Assembly: GCA_028689635.1 (NCBI GenBank)
Contig: JAQVCU010000013.1
Span: forward strand, 1-43,146
Source of the DNA: Oscillospiraceae bacterium
GTDB lineage: Bacteria > Bacillota > Clostridia > Oscillospirales > Ruminococcaceae
Reading direction: 5' to 3'
DNA: 43,146 bases
Shown: one piece after another, positions 7,132-15,934 of the stretch
How the letters are laid out: every line of letters starts with the position of its first letter
Numbering within the stretch: position 1 is the first letter of the stretch
Program-made: the position numbers and the translations under genes
Notes under the pieces: model-generated
Told to the model about the DNA's origin: nothing
Seen by the model: the letters and a program-made list of their open reading frames with translations, nothing else
Database searches by the model: none

Positions 7132-7908
7132 TTACTTTTTCTCTTTTCCACGGCGGCGGATCAGGACGCCTGCGCCTAAAAAAGCCGCGCCCATCATGTT
7201 AAGGGCGCCCAGGCCACCGCTGCCTGTTTCCGGAAGGTTCGCCAGGGGAACTTCGTCCTCTTCGATGATCTCGTATTCCGGGGTCGTACCGTCATCATCG
7301 TCATCGTCCTTGTCCTTGTCTTTGGAACGATCCTCCATGGTAAAGACCCAGTCCACCTTGGCAATGGCCTTTTGGTACCGGTTATCCAGCTCGGCGGGAG
7401 CCGTGACCGTCGCTAACAGCTGCGCGCCGCTGCCCCGGGCATAATTTCCCAGGAATATCTGCTCTGTCATGGAGCCGTAGCCGTTTTCAAAGCCCTCCCG
7501 CATAACGCCGCTGGCAGGGCCGCGGTAGATCAGAGACTGCCTGTCATCCACCTTCAGCCAAAGTTCCAGTTCCAGCTTTTCCACCAATTCCTGGGCCAGC
7601 GCGTATTCTTCGTCCGAGTCAAACTGCGCGCGGCCGGTGGCCCTGGCCCGCAGCCACACCCGGACAGACTTTCTGTCACGGTTGCTGATCTCGATCGTCT
7701 GCGTAAGGCTGTCGCCCGGCATCATGCCGCGCATGGTGGGAAAGAGATCCTTCAAATATCCGCTATCGGAAGAAATCACGATCCCTTCCGGGTCGCCCTC
7801 CCAAATCACGTTGCTGTCGTTTTCGGCAAAGGCGGTGACGCAGAAGCCCGCCAGCAGAGCCCCGGCCAGCAAAATGCCTGCAATTTTTTTGATATGAAGC
7901 TTTTTCAT
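7132..7908 (-). CDS. LPETG-anchored surface protein with TasA-like features
   Basis: A 258-residue exported protein. The signal peptide is at 1-28 (cleavage after VTAFA), an ectodomain follows at about 30-195, then an acidic linker KDKDKDDDDDD, and a standard sortase signal: LPETG (about 225-229), a hydrophobic stretch and a positive tail RRRGKEKK. In the ectodomain, the stretch MMPGDSLTQTIEISNRDRKSVRVWLRAR resembles the 'PGD...V.N' start of TasA/CalY subunits. The gene is the last of the SipW/TasA locus on this strand but has its own promoter inside a palindrome (7987-8034). My inference is that it anchors the TasA-like fibre to the wall; it could equally be an independent wall protein. Confidence 0.8.
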   Translation of the reverse strand: MKKLHIKKIAGILLAGALLAGFCVTAFAENDSNVIWEGDPEGIVISSDSGYLKDLFPTMRGMMPGDSLTQTIEISNRDRKSVRVWLRARATGRAQFDSDEEYALAQELVEKLELELWLKVDDRQSLIYRGPASGVMREGFENGYGSMTEQIFLGNYARGSGAQLLATVTAPAELDNRYQKAIAKVDWVFTMEDRSKDKDKDDDDDDGTTPEYEIIEEDEVPLANLPETGSGGLGALNMMGAAFLGAGVLIRRRGKEKK

Positions 7909-7986
7909 TGCACCATTTCCTTTGCGGGAGCGCGTTGGCGCTCCGTTTGATTTTTCCGAAACCGCTTTTTCAAATGGGCCAAAGCC

Positions 7987-8034
7987 TCATAACCGCCTTG
8001 CGGTTATGATACCAGATGCGCCGCAAAAACACAA
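7987..8034 (-). promoter_or_regulatory. promoter with palindrome, copy 4 of the family, before the LPETG gene
   Basis: On the minus strand: TTGTGT (8029-8034), a 17-base spacer and TATCAT (8006-8011) with extended TGG. The -10 sits in a 10-bp inverted repeat TCATAACCGC/GCGGTTATGA (7987-7996, 8000-8009). The second and third hairpin blocks seen in copies 1-3 are not clear here. Confidence 0.72.
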
Positions 8035-8049
8035 GCGCCTGCCCCCGGG

Positions 8050-8688
8050 TTAGGAAAAGCTGGCGAAGGAAGCTGCGGGGTTGGCGGCGTCAAAGGCGAT
8101 GTTGGCGGTCTGGATCGCCTCGGCGGTGACGCCGATCTGGAAGGAGGCGTTCTGAAAACCGTTATCCCAACCGGCGCCGGGAACGACCACTTTGTCGAAC
8201 AGGGTCACAGCCGCGCCCTTTGCCAGCACGCCGTTGTTCGCGATATAGTAATAATACACGTCATCGCCTGCCACTACTTTTTTCCACACGTCGGGGTCGA
8301 TCCCGTCAACATAGGAGACCTCTGCGGTCATGCTGTCCACCATCTTATGCTGTACGTCCGCCTCGCTGAAGGTGTAGTTTTTCGCTGCGTTCAGGACGTT
8401 TACCACGGTGGGCCACTCCACTTTGATCCTCAAATAAACAGGGGCGTCGTTGTTGGTGACCGTCGGGTCTTTGTCCAAAACCGTACCGGGCATGATATCG
8501 GAATAGTTCTTGCCGTACACGGCGTCTTCAAGAACGGCGCCGGTCTCGGTAAGCGTAATGTCGAGGCCGTCCATCGTAATGACGTTGGTGGCCGTTTCGG
8601 AATCGGTAAAGTAGGCCAGGGTCCCGCCTACCACTAACAAAGCGCAAAGGGCGGCTGCCGCGCAGATCAAAACGATCTTCTTTTTCAT
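8050..8688 (-). CDS. SipW-dependent TasA/CalY-like secreted subunit 1
   Basis: A 212-residue protein with a SipW-type signal peptide: KKK, a hydrophobic core, then GGTLAYFTDSETATN, where SipW-type peptidases cut. The mature part is a beta-rich TasA/camelysin-like domain containing GLDITLTETG, a MPGTVLDKDPTVTNNDAPVYLRIKV stretch and a YYYYIANNGVLAKG strand. Family members form biofilm or surface fibres. The ATG at 8688 is chosen over 8694 because GAGGTGA is six bases before it. It shares the first 20-25 mature residues with subunit 2, but the rest has diverged. It is the last of three tandem subunits after SipW. Confidence 0.86.
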   Translation of the reverse strand: MKKKIVLICAAAALCALLVVGGTLAYFTDSETATNVITMDGLDITLTETGAVLEDAVYGKNYSDIMPGTVLDKDPTVTNNDAPVYLRIKVEWPTVVNVLNAAKNYTFSEADVQHKMVDSMTAEVSYVDGIDPDVWKKVVAGDDVYYYYIANNGVLAKGAAVTLFDKVVVPGAGWDNGFQNASFQIGVTAEAIQTANIAFDAANPAASFASFS

Positions 8689-8694
8689 TGTCAT

Positions 8695-8790
8695 TCACCT
8701 CATTGTACTGGAGGGCGGCGGGCCGTTCCCTGCGAAGCGGCCTCGCCCTGCTGCTTCCTATCTTTCGCACCGGCGGGAAAAAGAACTGAT
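8695..8790 (-). other. spacer with stem-loop between TasA-like subunits 1 and 2
   Basis: The transcript can form GGGCG-GGCCG closed by CGGCC-CGCC around a loop CTTCGCAGGGAA. There is no T-run after it, so it is not a terminator. It may adjust the relative level or stability of the two subunit messages. Confidence 0.35.
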
Positions 8791-8801
8791 CCCCCGTTTT
8801 T

Positions 8802-9398
8802 TCAGGCCCCCAGCGCCGCCAGATCGGCGGCGGCAGCGGCAAAGTCGGCGGCGTAGCTATCGCTGATAACCTGCACGGCCTGCGCGGTAACGATCACATC
8901 AAAGCCGCCGGAGATCCCTGCGAGATCTGCCACAGAAACGCCCGCTCCGCTGATGTTCACATCGGTGAACAGCGCGCTGGTGGCGTTTTTGCCGGTCTCA
9001 TCTTCCAGTTTTACGGTGTAGTAATAATAGGCTCCGTCTTTCAGCCAGCCATCGCCCGCCAGACCGGTGAGGGTGATCTTGCCGCTTCCCACCAGGGCTT
9101 CCAGGGCCGCCTGCTGGGAATCGGTCTTTGCGTCGAATACAAATTGGGCGCGGATCCAGGCGTCCTCGCTGCCGGCGTCCAAGGTGACAACGGGGTTCTT
9201 ATCGAAGTTTGCTCCGGGAACTACCTTATGGGCGGCGTCAGGATCCCATTCCGTCTCGGTGAGGGTGATATCCAGATCGCCGACGGTAAAGGTGTTGGTT
9301 GCAGTTTCGCTGTCGGTAAAATAAGCGAGGGTCCCGACTACGACCAGGACGGCGCAGAGGACGGCTGCCAAACTGAGAACGATAATCTTCTTTTTCAT
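8802..9398 (-). CDS. SipW-dependent TasA/CalY-like secreted subunit 2
   Basis: A 198-residue protein with the same signal architecture as subunit 1 (MKKKIIVLSLAAVLCAV, then VGTLAYFTDSETATN). The mature domain has GDLDITLTETEW, the VPGANFDKNPVVTLDAGSEDAWIRAQF stretch and the KDGAYYYYTVKLEDETGK strand, all typical of TasA/CalY subunits. A GGAGG ribosome site lies eight bases before the ATG at 9398. The longer frame to 9428 is rejected. It follows subunit 3 with a gap of about 55 bases and most likely belongs to the SipW operon. Confidence 0.86.
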   Translation of the reverse strand: MKKKIIVLSLAAVLCAVLVVVGTLAYFTDSETATNTFTVGDLDITLTETEWDPDAAHKVVPGANFDKNPVVTLDAGSEDAWIRAQFVFDAKTDSQQAALEALVGSGKITLTGLAGDGWLKDGAYYYYTVKLEDETGKNATSALFTDVNISGAGVSVADLAGISGGFDVIVTAQAVQVISDSYAADFAAAAADLAALGA

Positions 9399-9453
9399 GA
9401 TCCATTCCTCCGTTAAAATAAATATCAAACTTTTCGGCTCCCTTTATTCAAAA

Positions 9454-10017
9454 TCACGCCTGTGATTTGAGCGCGTCCGGGATGGAAGGGCCCCACGCCG
9501 CCTGCGCGGCGCCGCCCTCGACCTGAATGGAATCCGCCAATATCTGGATCTCCAGATGGGCCCCGGCGGGGGCAGCCGCCGCGTTGACGCTTTCCAGAAG
9601 GTAATCGGTATAAGCGTCGGGCGCCACCGCCTCGATAAAGTAATAATATTCGCCGGATCTCTGCCATTTTTCGCTGGCAGAAAGGTTCAGCGTCACCGCA
9701 TATTCCCCCTCCAGGGCGGAGTAGGGCAGCCCGTTCCCGTCCTCATCCCGCCAGGTGGGGATCAATGCCACACGGATATAGGCGTCCACCGCCTTTCCCA
9801 GGGTGTTGGCGTTTTGTACCCGCACCCGTTTGGTGAAATCCGTCCCGGGGATCAGCTTCCCCGGGCGGAACGTCTCATCCACCTTTGCGTCGGTCAGCCC
9901 GATGGTAAAGGAGTTGTCTGCCTGTTTGGAGGCTGCCATCCAGGCCAGCGTTCCCCCTGCCAGCAACGCCGTCAGGACGCAGGCCAGCGCGATCAGCAAA
10001 AACCGCTTTTTCTTCAT
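9454..10017 (-). CDS. SipW-dependent TasA-like secreted subunit 3 (divergent)
   Basis: A 187-residue protein with a short signal peptide MKKKRFLLIALACVLTALLAGGTLAW followed by MAASKQADNSFTIG. The cut-site region thus differs from the AYFTDSETATN of subunits 1 and 2. The mature part keeps the family layout: a PGTDFTKRVRVQNANTLGKAVDAYIRVAL strand and a GEYYYFIEAVAP strand. Its ATG overlaps the SipW stop codon (ATGA), so it is translationally coupled to the peptidase. This tight coupling and the divergent cut site suggest a special subunit, perhaps a starter or cap; that role is inference. Confidence 0.82.
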   Translation of the reverse strand: MKKKRFLLIALACVLTALLAGGTLAWMAASKQADNSFTIGLTDAKVDETFRPGKLIPGTDFTKRVRVQNANTLGKAVDAYIRVALIPTWRDEDGNGLPYSALEGEYAVTLNLSASEKWQRSGEYYYFIEAVAPDAYTDYLLESVNAAAAPAGAHLEIQILADSIQVEGGAAQAAWGPSIPDALKSQA

Positions 10018-10556
10018 CTCAACGCCTCCTTATCTTGCACCGGCCCCTTCCCCTGCGCCTTTTTCCCGTCCAGCCTGCCCAGCACATCCGGAAGAAACAT
10101 CAGGATAGCCAGCACAAGGAACGCGGATATGGCCACGATCTTCCCCCTCGCCGTCTCCAGAAACCCGGACACATAACCCAGCGCGGGAATGCTGAAAACC
10201 GGGCGGCCGATCAGGTTTTGAAAGCTGACGGGGGAAAGATCCTCCACATCGTTGGCGTCGCCTTTGGTCACAAAGCGCTGCCTCGCTTCGTCGATGGCGG
10301 TGACGCGGTGGGTCACCGCCATCTTCTCGCTGATGGCAAAGGTAATGACGTCGCCCACCTGGATCTCCTGGGCCGGTACGCTTTTTACGTAGATCAGGCT
10401 GCCCACCGGATAGACTGGCTCCATGCTGCCGCTGAGCACCGAAAAAGGTTTCCATCCGACGGCCCTGGGCAAAACCAGGATCACCGCCGCCAGAGCTGCC
10501 GCAATGGCCAGCAGGCCTGAACAGATCTTTCCTGTGATTTTCCAGGCTTTGTTCAT
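10014..10556 (-). CDS. sipW: signal peptidase I of the SipW (ER) type
   Basis: A 180-residue membrane peptidase. It has an N-terminal helix (about 10-30), the catalytic box LSGSMEPVYP with the nucleophile Ser44, the segment VGDVITF, and the general base His83 in VTHRV. The use of His rather than Lys marks the SipW/ER-type enzymes that process TasA-like proteins. A further motif RFVTKGDANDVED and a C-terminal helix (about 140-158) follow. It lies between the giant adhesin and the three TasA-like genes and presumably cuts their AYFTDSETATN-type signals. A GAGGGAGGGGG ribosome site precedes the ATG. Confidence 0.92.
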   Translation of the reverse strand: MNKAWKITGKICSGLLAIAAALAAVILVLPRAVGWKPFSVLSGSMEPVYPVGSLIYVKSVPAQEIQVGDVITFAISEKMAVTHRVTAIDEARQRFVTKGDANDVEDLSPVSFQNLIGRPVFSIPALGYVSGFLETARGKIVAISAFLVLAILMFLPDVLGRLDGKKAQGKGPVQDKEALR

Positions 10557-10579
10557 GCGATTCTTCCCCCTCCCTCATC

Positions 10580-13500
10580 TCAGCGGTAAAAGACGTTGCT
10601 TTGGGAGGTGGCGTCGCCTACCCAGCTCTGGTTCTTCAGACGGTTTTCAAACCCAGCTGTGGCGCTGGCGGTAGCGCTGCTGATGGTCTTGACCTGAGCA
10701 GGTTCGCCAACCGGGTCGTATCTCCAGGCCCAGGCGGTATCCTCCGTCACCGTATAAGTGCCGGCGGTAAGGCCGGTCAGGGTCACACTGCCCTCAAACC
10801 TGCCTGTGGCCCTGTTGTAGGCCGGTGTGATCACTTCTCTGGAAATAAGGGCGCCGTCCTTTTTCACCTCAAAAATGAAGCTCTGCCCCGCTTCTACCGC
10901 GTCAAACACCACGGGATAATTCTTTTCCGTCGTTTTGGTGATGGTGAGGGTACCGGAGATCACGTGGATGGTAAACCATCCGTTGCCGGTGATCGGAGTT
11001 GCGTGAAGATGCTCCGCACCGGTGTTGTCACAGCTCCAGGTATAGGTGACAAAGCCGTCAAACGCCGCATTGTCCTGGGCGTCCTGCCGGTAAGTTTTTA
11101 CATCGTAATGGGTCTCCTGCATCATGGGCGCCGTCGCCGGGGCCGCCACAACGCCGCTTTCCCTGGGCGTGTAGAACTCATAGACCAGCACAGGCGGCAA
11201 GGCGCTGCCCACCGCAACCCATTCCGGGGCTTTTACCGTCCATTCCGCAGCGCCCACCCGCTCGGCAAGCTGGGCGCTCTCCCCCAGGAACACCGTGGTA
11301 TCCGTAAGGGGGATCGTGGGTTTTAAGACGTGGATCACAGCAGAATCCGTGTACTGTTTGCTCTGGACTGTGGGGGCAAGGTCCGTGGCGCTTCCCGTCC
11401 CCGAGGCCGGGGTCACCGTCACCCGCAGGGTATAGCCGGTATCGGCAGTGGGCTGCGTCCCCTGGGCGGGGGCCGTCACCTGGTAGTCAAAGCCGGTACC
11501 CTCATCTGCGATCCAGCCGGAAATATCAGACGCCAGCGCCGCGGGGGCCGCCGCCTGGAACGCGTCGCCCAGGTAGAGATAAGCGTCTTTGGCGCTGAGT
11601 TCATATTTCAGCGGAACGTCCACTCTGGGGGATCCAAAGCTTCTAAACCCGTTTTGATCGGTATCGTAAACATAATAGACGCCGGAAGCGCTGCCGTTGG
11701 TGGGGACGTTGTTGTTGCCCACATAATTCTCCTTGGCCTTGACATACAGCGTGGCGGACCAGCTTTCGTCGCTTCCCTCCGGGGCGTTGTGGCCGATGTT
11801 GGCCGCCCATTCCACATAATACTCATTCCTGCCGGCGTCGTATTTCACTTCGCCCTTGGCGTTTTGTGCGCCAAAGGTGGTCTTTGTCCCGTCGCCTGCG
11901 ATCCAATCCCCCGCCGCAAGGGCCGCGCCGTTTTTGTCCACCAGGTTGAACCGGGGGTCGACGTAGTCCTTCACCACCGCATTCATGGATCCAAAGAGGA
12001 TGGTGGTCAGGTTCTGGAACATATTGTTAAGGCCCGCTGCGCCGTTGGTGCTGACATTGGTAAAGTACCGTCCTTTTTCCGCAGCGCCGGCCCCGGATGC
12101 CCAGGCTTTCATGGTATCGGCCGTGCTGTCGCTTACATCGATGCCCGCGACATAGAGTTCCATCCCGGCTCCTTTGATCTGCCGGGCATAACCCGGCACA
12201 TCGCCTTCCTGCATGGGGTCAGTCCCCTGGTAGATGCCGTCCGTCAAAAGGACTACCACCTTCTGGCGCGTCTCGGCGCCGGAAGAGACTTCCTCCCACT
12301 TTGAAGGATCGTTGAGGATGCCGTAGGCCGTACCCAGGGCGCTGTTGGTCTGCGTCCCGCCCAGCGGCGTCAGGCCGTTTACGCCAGCTCTCAGAAGAGC
12401 TTTCCGGGTGGTGATATCCAGCAGCTGCTTCCCGCCGGCAGAGGCGTTGACGCTGCTGTTGTTGGCGTAGGAGACGATGCCGACGCGGCTTCCCTCCGGA
12501 ACCTGCTCCAGGAAAGAATCCACCGCGTCTTTGACCAGGCACAGGCGGTCGTTCCTCGCCCAGATATAATCTCCCGGGCCCACGACGCTGTTGGTGTTGG
12601 AGCCGTTGCCGTACTGCCACCTGCTCAAAAAGACGTTATAGCTCATACGCCCGTTAAAATTCGCGTTCGTGATGGAAGTTGCCGTTAGGCTGTCGCGGCT
12701 GTTTGCCTGGGTGCGGAAGTAATAATATTCCTTCGTCGTATCCAGCGTGGCCGCGACATCCGAAAACTGTCCCAGCAGAGTATAATTGTCCTTGCTGTAG
12801 CTGGAGCCGCTGCCCCGGTACTGCATACTGCCGGAACGGTCGATCACCAGTATGATATCCAGCGCTTTGGAAGTAAGGGTCGTGCCGGAATAATCCGCCC
12901 CCAGGTCGATCCGGTAGGTGCGGTAATCGTCGTCGCTGGGGTCATCCAGATCGGCCGGGTCTTTTGCCACCGCGGTTTTGTGCACGGACAGTTCCGAGCC
13001 GGGATCTACAACGATCGTCCCGGTGGTGGCCGTATTGACAAACGCCTGGGGAACGCCGTCTGCCGTCAGGACCAGGGGGATAACCGCCTTCCCCAGCGTC
13101 CCAAAATCGTCGGTGGTTTTTGCCACCGTCACCTCAAAGATCAGGGTATGGCTGCCGTCGTCCAGGGTCACGGCAAGGCCGTCCCCAGCCGTCAGGCTTC
13201 CGGCGACAGGAACTCCGTCCAGGGTCATGGCGGCAATGGTAGCCGGGTCGATATTGGCGTAGCCCCCGCCCAGCTTGATATGGGAGGGGAAGCTATTGGC
13301 CCCGCCGGTAAAGTTAAAGTTGTTGGAGAATGTATATCGGACCGTCAACACATCGCCGGCCTGGGCCAGATAGGCGGAATCCTGCGCCGGCATATCTGCC
13401 TGCGCCGCGCCGTTAGCCTGCGTGATCCAGATCGCGGCGGCGGGCTCGAAGCCCAGGTACGCAAACTGGTTAAAGGTGACGGAACAATCCGTTTTCGCCG

Positions 13501-15700
13501 TCCCGCTGCTGGGATCCCGGGCGTCATAGTTGGTTCCGGAGGTGTAGCCGACATAGGCGCTTAACGGGCCGCTGCCCAGGCCGAAATATCTTCTCACCTG
13601 CGCCTCGGTAAAGCTGGCGCTGAGCTGCCGGACATTTCCGTTCCCATCGGTCAACTGATATACCAGATGGTAGCTGCCGTCGCTGCCGGCGACGGCGGGC
13701 TCGTTGGCCGCCTGCCAATACAGCACCGAGGAGACCGCTCCCTTAATGGCGTCCACATCCTCCTGGGTGGTAAAGACATACCGGTCCATGCAGTCGTTCT
13801 GCTGAATATCACCGCTGCTCCCGCTCTGGTTGGTGCTGTTGCTTCCGGTGGCGTGCAGGGCGATATGGACCGTATTGCGCTGCCATACCTTGTAGAAGTT
13901 TCCTTCGCCCATGCTGGCGTAACCGTCCAGGTCGTTGTCGTCCATGCCGTCTTCGCCGTTGCGGGAGTTGTCGTGTTCAATGACCAAAGCGTTTTCCACG
14001 CCGTCGGTGTCGTATACATTGTAAACACCCAGGCCGTGGCCGCGTCCCCCGTAAGCCGCCGTTCCCCGGGGGTCATTGTGCAGCACGATCGCGATGCCGT
14101 CGGCGGCATTGGAAAGCTGCAAGGTGGAGCGCAGCACAAAGGATTTTGTCAGATCGATCTTTGCGTTTGAGCTGATGGCTCCTGTCTGGAACCTGGCGGC
14201 GTTGCTGCCCTGGGTCAGGGAAAGGGTGTTCCCGCTGACGTTCGGCGTAAAGGTGCTGGAACCTACCGCCGCGGCAAAAAAGGTATCCATGATCGTTTCG
14301 CCGCCGGTCACCGTTGGAATAACGGCCAACGGGGTGGCCGCCAACACGACGATACCGCTGGCGGCGCGCAGCTGCGGCAAAACGCTGCTGCCGTCGGAAC
14401 TGGCAGCTTCCAGTACGGTGCCGCCGGTCACGAGGGGATCTTCCTCCCCCTCCTGTTCTTCCTTGGCATATACCACAAATGCGCCAGCCACCTGGGCGTC
14501 CATCTCCGGCGCTGCGTTTTCCGCTCCCATGTCCTCCGCGGCTTTGTCATTCTCCGCAGGCTCCTGCGCTGCGATGGGCTCTTCCTCCTTTGCAGGCTCA
14601 CCCTCCCCAATGGGCTGGGTCTCACCTTCGCCGGGCTCCGCCGGGGTCTGGGGCGGCTGCTCTTCGGAGGGCGCCTCCTGTGCCGCGCCGGTATCCTTAT
14701 CGTCCGCCGCCTGAGGGGCCTTCTCCTCTTCGATGTCCTGCGCCGCACCGCTTTGTTTTGGCGCCGCGGTGTTCACCTTGATGATCTCGGTGTTTTCCCG
14801 GCCCAGCGCGTCGGCCAATTCCCCGGCTCCCAGGGTTTTTTCCTGTACCTCCGTGCTGGTGGCGCTGACATTGGCAAGTCCCGCCGGACGGTCGTTTTCA
14901 TCCAAAATGCGCAGCACAAAAGCGTGCTGCTGCGCCCCTCTGTTCACCCCGACGGCTACGACCCGCCGCGTGAGAGGATCCACCGCCACAATGGCCTGGC
15001 AGTCCTCACAGCCAAGGGCCTCGTGTCCATAAAAACTTACCAACAGCAGGCCTTCCAGCTGCCGCAGAGCCTGCTCTTTCAGCAGGGCGCTGTCAAACGG
15101 GAAGTCCAGGCTGTCGATCAGGGGGATCAGGGCTTTATCCAGCGTGAATACGGTTTTCCCGCTCTGCGACAGGATCTCGTCCATGGTGACCGCCTGCGCA
15201 AGGGGCTTTTCCGGCTCATCAAAATTTTCGGGCTCACCGGCGGGATCCACCGGCTCTTCGGCATACGCCACCGCACCGGCTACCTGGGTTTCCACTCCGG
15301 CAGGCTCCGGCTCTGCGTCCTTGTCCCCGATAGGCTCCGCCGCTGGCTCTCCAACAGGTTCCTCGGCGGGCTCCGCCGCTGGCTCTCCAACAGGCTCCCC
15401 GACGGGTTCTTCGATGGGTTCTTCAACAGGTTCCTCGGCGGGATCCTCGATGGCTTCAGCCGCTGCCGCCTCCTCCTGGATGATGGGCGCGGCTTTCTCA
15501 AAGGAATAGGCCTCCAGCGCTTCCTCCGCGTCCTGTTCCAAAACTTCTGACAGCCGTTTTGCCTCCACGGTCAAAATATGGGCGTGGGAGTGATCCTCCT
15601 GTCCAACTGCGGTCTCCGCCGCAACCGATACAGGGCTGGTGCACAGGGCAAACGCCAGCGTGAGGGAAATGAAATTGAGCCATCTGTTTCTCTTCATCAT
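10580..15700 (-). CDS. giant secreted adhesin: L-type lectin, VWA and Cna-B-like domains
   Basis: A 1706-residue secreted protein. The signal peptide is at 1-28. Pro/Glu-rich repeats (EPVGEPAAEP type, about 85-150) and a second Pro/Glu/Ala linker (about 315-420) frame a small domain (about 170-300). An L-type (legume-like) lectin domain lies at about 480-750, with GIAIVLHNDPRG and GHGLGVYN. A conserved repeat-like domain follows (about 780-910). A VWA domain spans about 946-1240, with a complete MIDAS: DRSGS (954-958), TPLGGTQTN and LLTDG. Beta domains follow, then a SpaA/Cna-B-like domain (about 1590-1690). There is no LPXTG and no C-terminal membrane helix; the protein ends in NQSWVGDATSQSNVFYR. 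It is the first gene of the SipW operon. A tip or adhesive subunit of the fibre is the most likely role, but this is inference. Confidence 0.88.
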   Translation of the reverse strand: MMKRNRWLNFISLTLAFALCTSPVSVAAETAVGQEDHSHAHILTVEAKRLSEVLEQDAEEALEAYSFEKAAPIIQEEAAAAEAIEDPAEEPVEEPIEEPVGEPVGEPAAEPAEEPVGEPAAEPIGDKDAEPEPAGVETQVAGAVAYAEEPVDPAGEPENFDEPEKPLAQAVTMDEILSQSGKTVFTLDKALIPLIDSLDFPFDSALLKEQALRQLEGLLLVSFYGHEALGCEDCQAIVAVDPLTRRVVAVGVNRGAQQHAFVLRILDENDRPAGLANVSATSTEVQEKTLGAGELADALGRENTEIIKVNTAAPKQSGAAQDIEEEKAPQAADDKDTGAAQEAPSEEQPPQTPAEPGEGETQPIGEGEPAKEEEPIAAQEPAENDKAAEDMGAENAAPEMDAQVAGAFVVYAKEEQEGEEDPLVTGGTVLEAASSDGSSVLPQLRAASGIVVLAATPLAVIPTVTGGETIMDTFFAAAVGSSTFTPNVSGNTLSLTQGSNAARFQTGAISSNAKIDLTKSFVLRSTLQLSNAADGIAIVLHNDPRGTAAYGGRGHGLGVYNVYDTDGVENALVIEHDNSRNGEDGMDDNDLDGYASMGEGNFYKVWQRNTVHIALHATGSNSTNQSGSSGDIQQNDCMDRYVFTTQEDVDAIKGAVSSVLYWQAANEPAVAGSDGSYHLVYQLTDGNGNVRQLSASFTEAQVRRYFGLGSGPLSAYVGYTSGTNYDARDPSSGTAKTDCSVTFNQFAYLGFEPAAAIWITQANGAAQADMPAQDSAYLAQAGDVLTVRYTFSNNFNFTGGANSFPSHIKLGGGYANIDPATIAAMTLDGVPVAGSLTAGDGLAVTLDDGSHTLIFEVTVAKTTDDFGTLGKAVIPLVLTADGVPQAFVNTATTGTIVVDPGSELSVHKTAVAKDPADLDDPSDDDYRTYRIDLGADYSGTTLTSKALDIILVIDRSGSMQYRGSGSSYSKDNYTLLGQFSDVAATLDTTKEYYYFRTQANSRDSLTATSITNANFNGRMSYNVFLSRWQYGNGSNTNSVVGPGDYIWARNDRLCLVKDAVDSFLEQVPEGSRVGIVSYANNSSVNASAGGKQLLDITTRKALLRAGVNGLTPLGGTQTNSALGTAYGILNDPSKWEEVSSGAETRQKVVVLLTDGIYQGTDPMQEGDVPGYARQIKGAGMELYVAGIDVSDSTADTMKAWASGAGAAEKGRYFTNVSTNGAAGLNNMFQNLTTILFGSMNAVVKDYVDPRFNLVDKNGAALAAGDWIAGDGTKTTFGAQNAKGEVKYDAGRNEYYVEWAANIGHNAPEGSDESWSATLYVKAKENYVGNNNVPTNGSASGVYYVYDTDQNGFRSFGSPRVDVPLKYELSAKDAYLYLGDAFQAAAPAALASDISGWIADEGTGFDYQVTAPAQGTQPTADTGYTLRVTVTPASGTGSATDLAPTVQSKQYTDSAVIHVLKPTIPLTDTTVFLGESAQLAERVGAAEWTVKAPEWVAVGSALPPVLVYEFYTPRESGVVAAPATAPMMQETHYDVKTYRQDAQDNAAFDGFVTYTWSCDNTGAEHLHATPITGNGWFTIHVISGTLTITKTTEKNYPVVFDAVEAGQSFIFEVKKDGALISREVITPAYNRATGRFEGSVTLTGLTAGTYTVTEDTAWAWRYDPVGEPAQVKTISSATASATAGFENRLKNQSWVGDATSQSNVFYR

Positions 15701-15875
15701 CCATATCTCCTTACTTGCCCGGATTCATCTGGATTCCCGATGGGCTGTCTCGTCTATTATGCTCTCACAATGAGGTTTTTCAGGGGTCGGGGCATTTCTA
15801 CGCCTTCAACCTATCATGGAGCCATCACACGTCGGTCACAAATTGAGCTGTATTTTTCAAAACATCCAAAAACGC
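15701..15875 (-). other. upstream region of the adhesin/SipW/TasA operon
   Basis: AAGGAGATATGG precedes the adhesin ATG. A CATAAT box on the minus strand (about 15757-15762) could be a -10, but no convincing -35 is seen. The operon may use an alternative sigma factor. Confidence 0.3.
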
Positions 15876-15917
15876 AAAAAAATATGGGCGTAGATTTACG
15901 TCTACGTCCATATTTTT
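15876..15917 (-). terminator. terminator after the sortase gene
   Basis: AAATATGGRCGTAGA pairs with TCTACGYCCATATTT around a six-base loop, and on the minus strand it continues into TTTTTTTGCG. It separates the sortase from the adhesin operon. Confidence 0.75.
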
Positions 15918-15934
15918 ACCACTATTTTCTATTT

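Noticed and set aside
8695-8790. c-di-GMP riboswitch between TasA-like subunits.
   Set aside because: A stable stem is present but the conserved c-di-GMP aptamer core is not.
14428-15501. Arg/Pro-rich minus-strand frames within the adhesin gene.
   Set aside because: Out-of-frame readings of the Pro/Glu-rich linkers of the adhesin.
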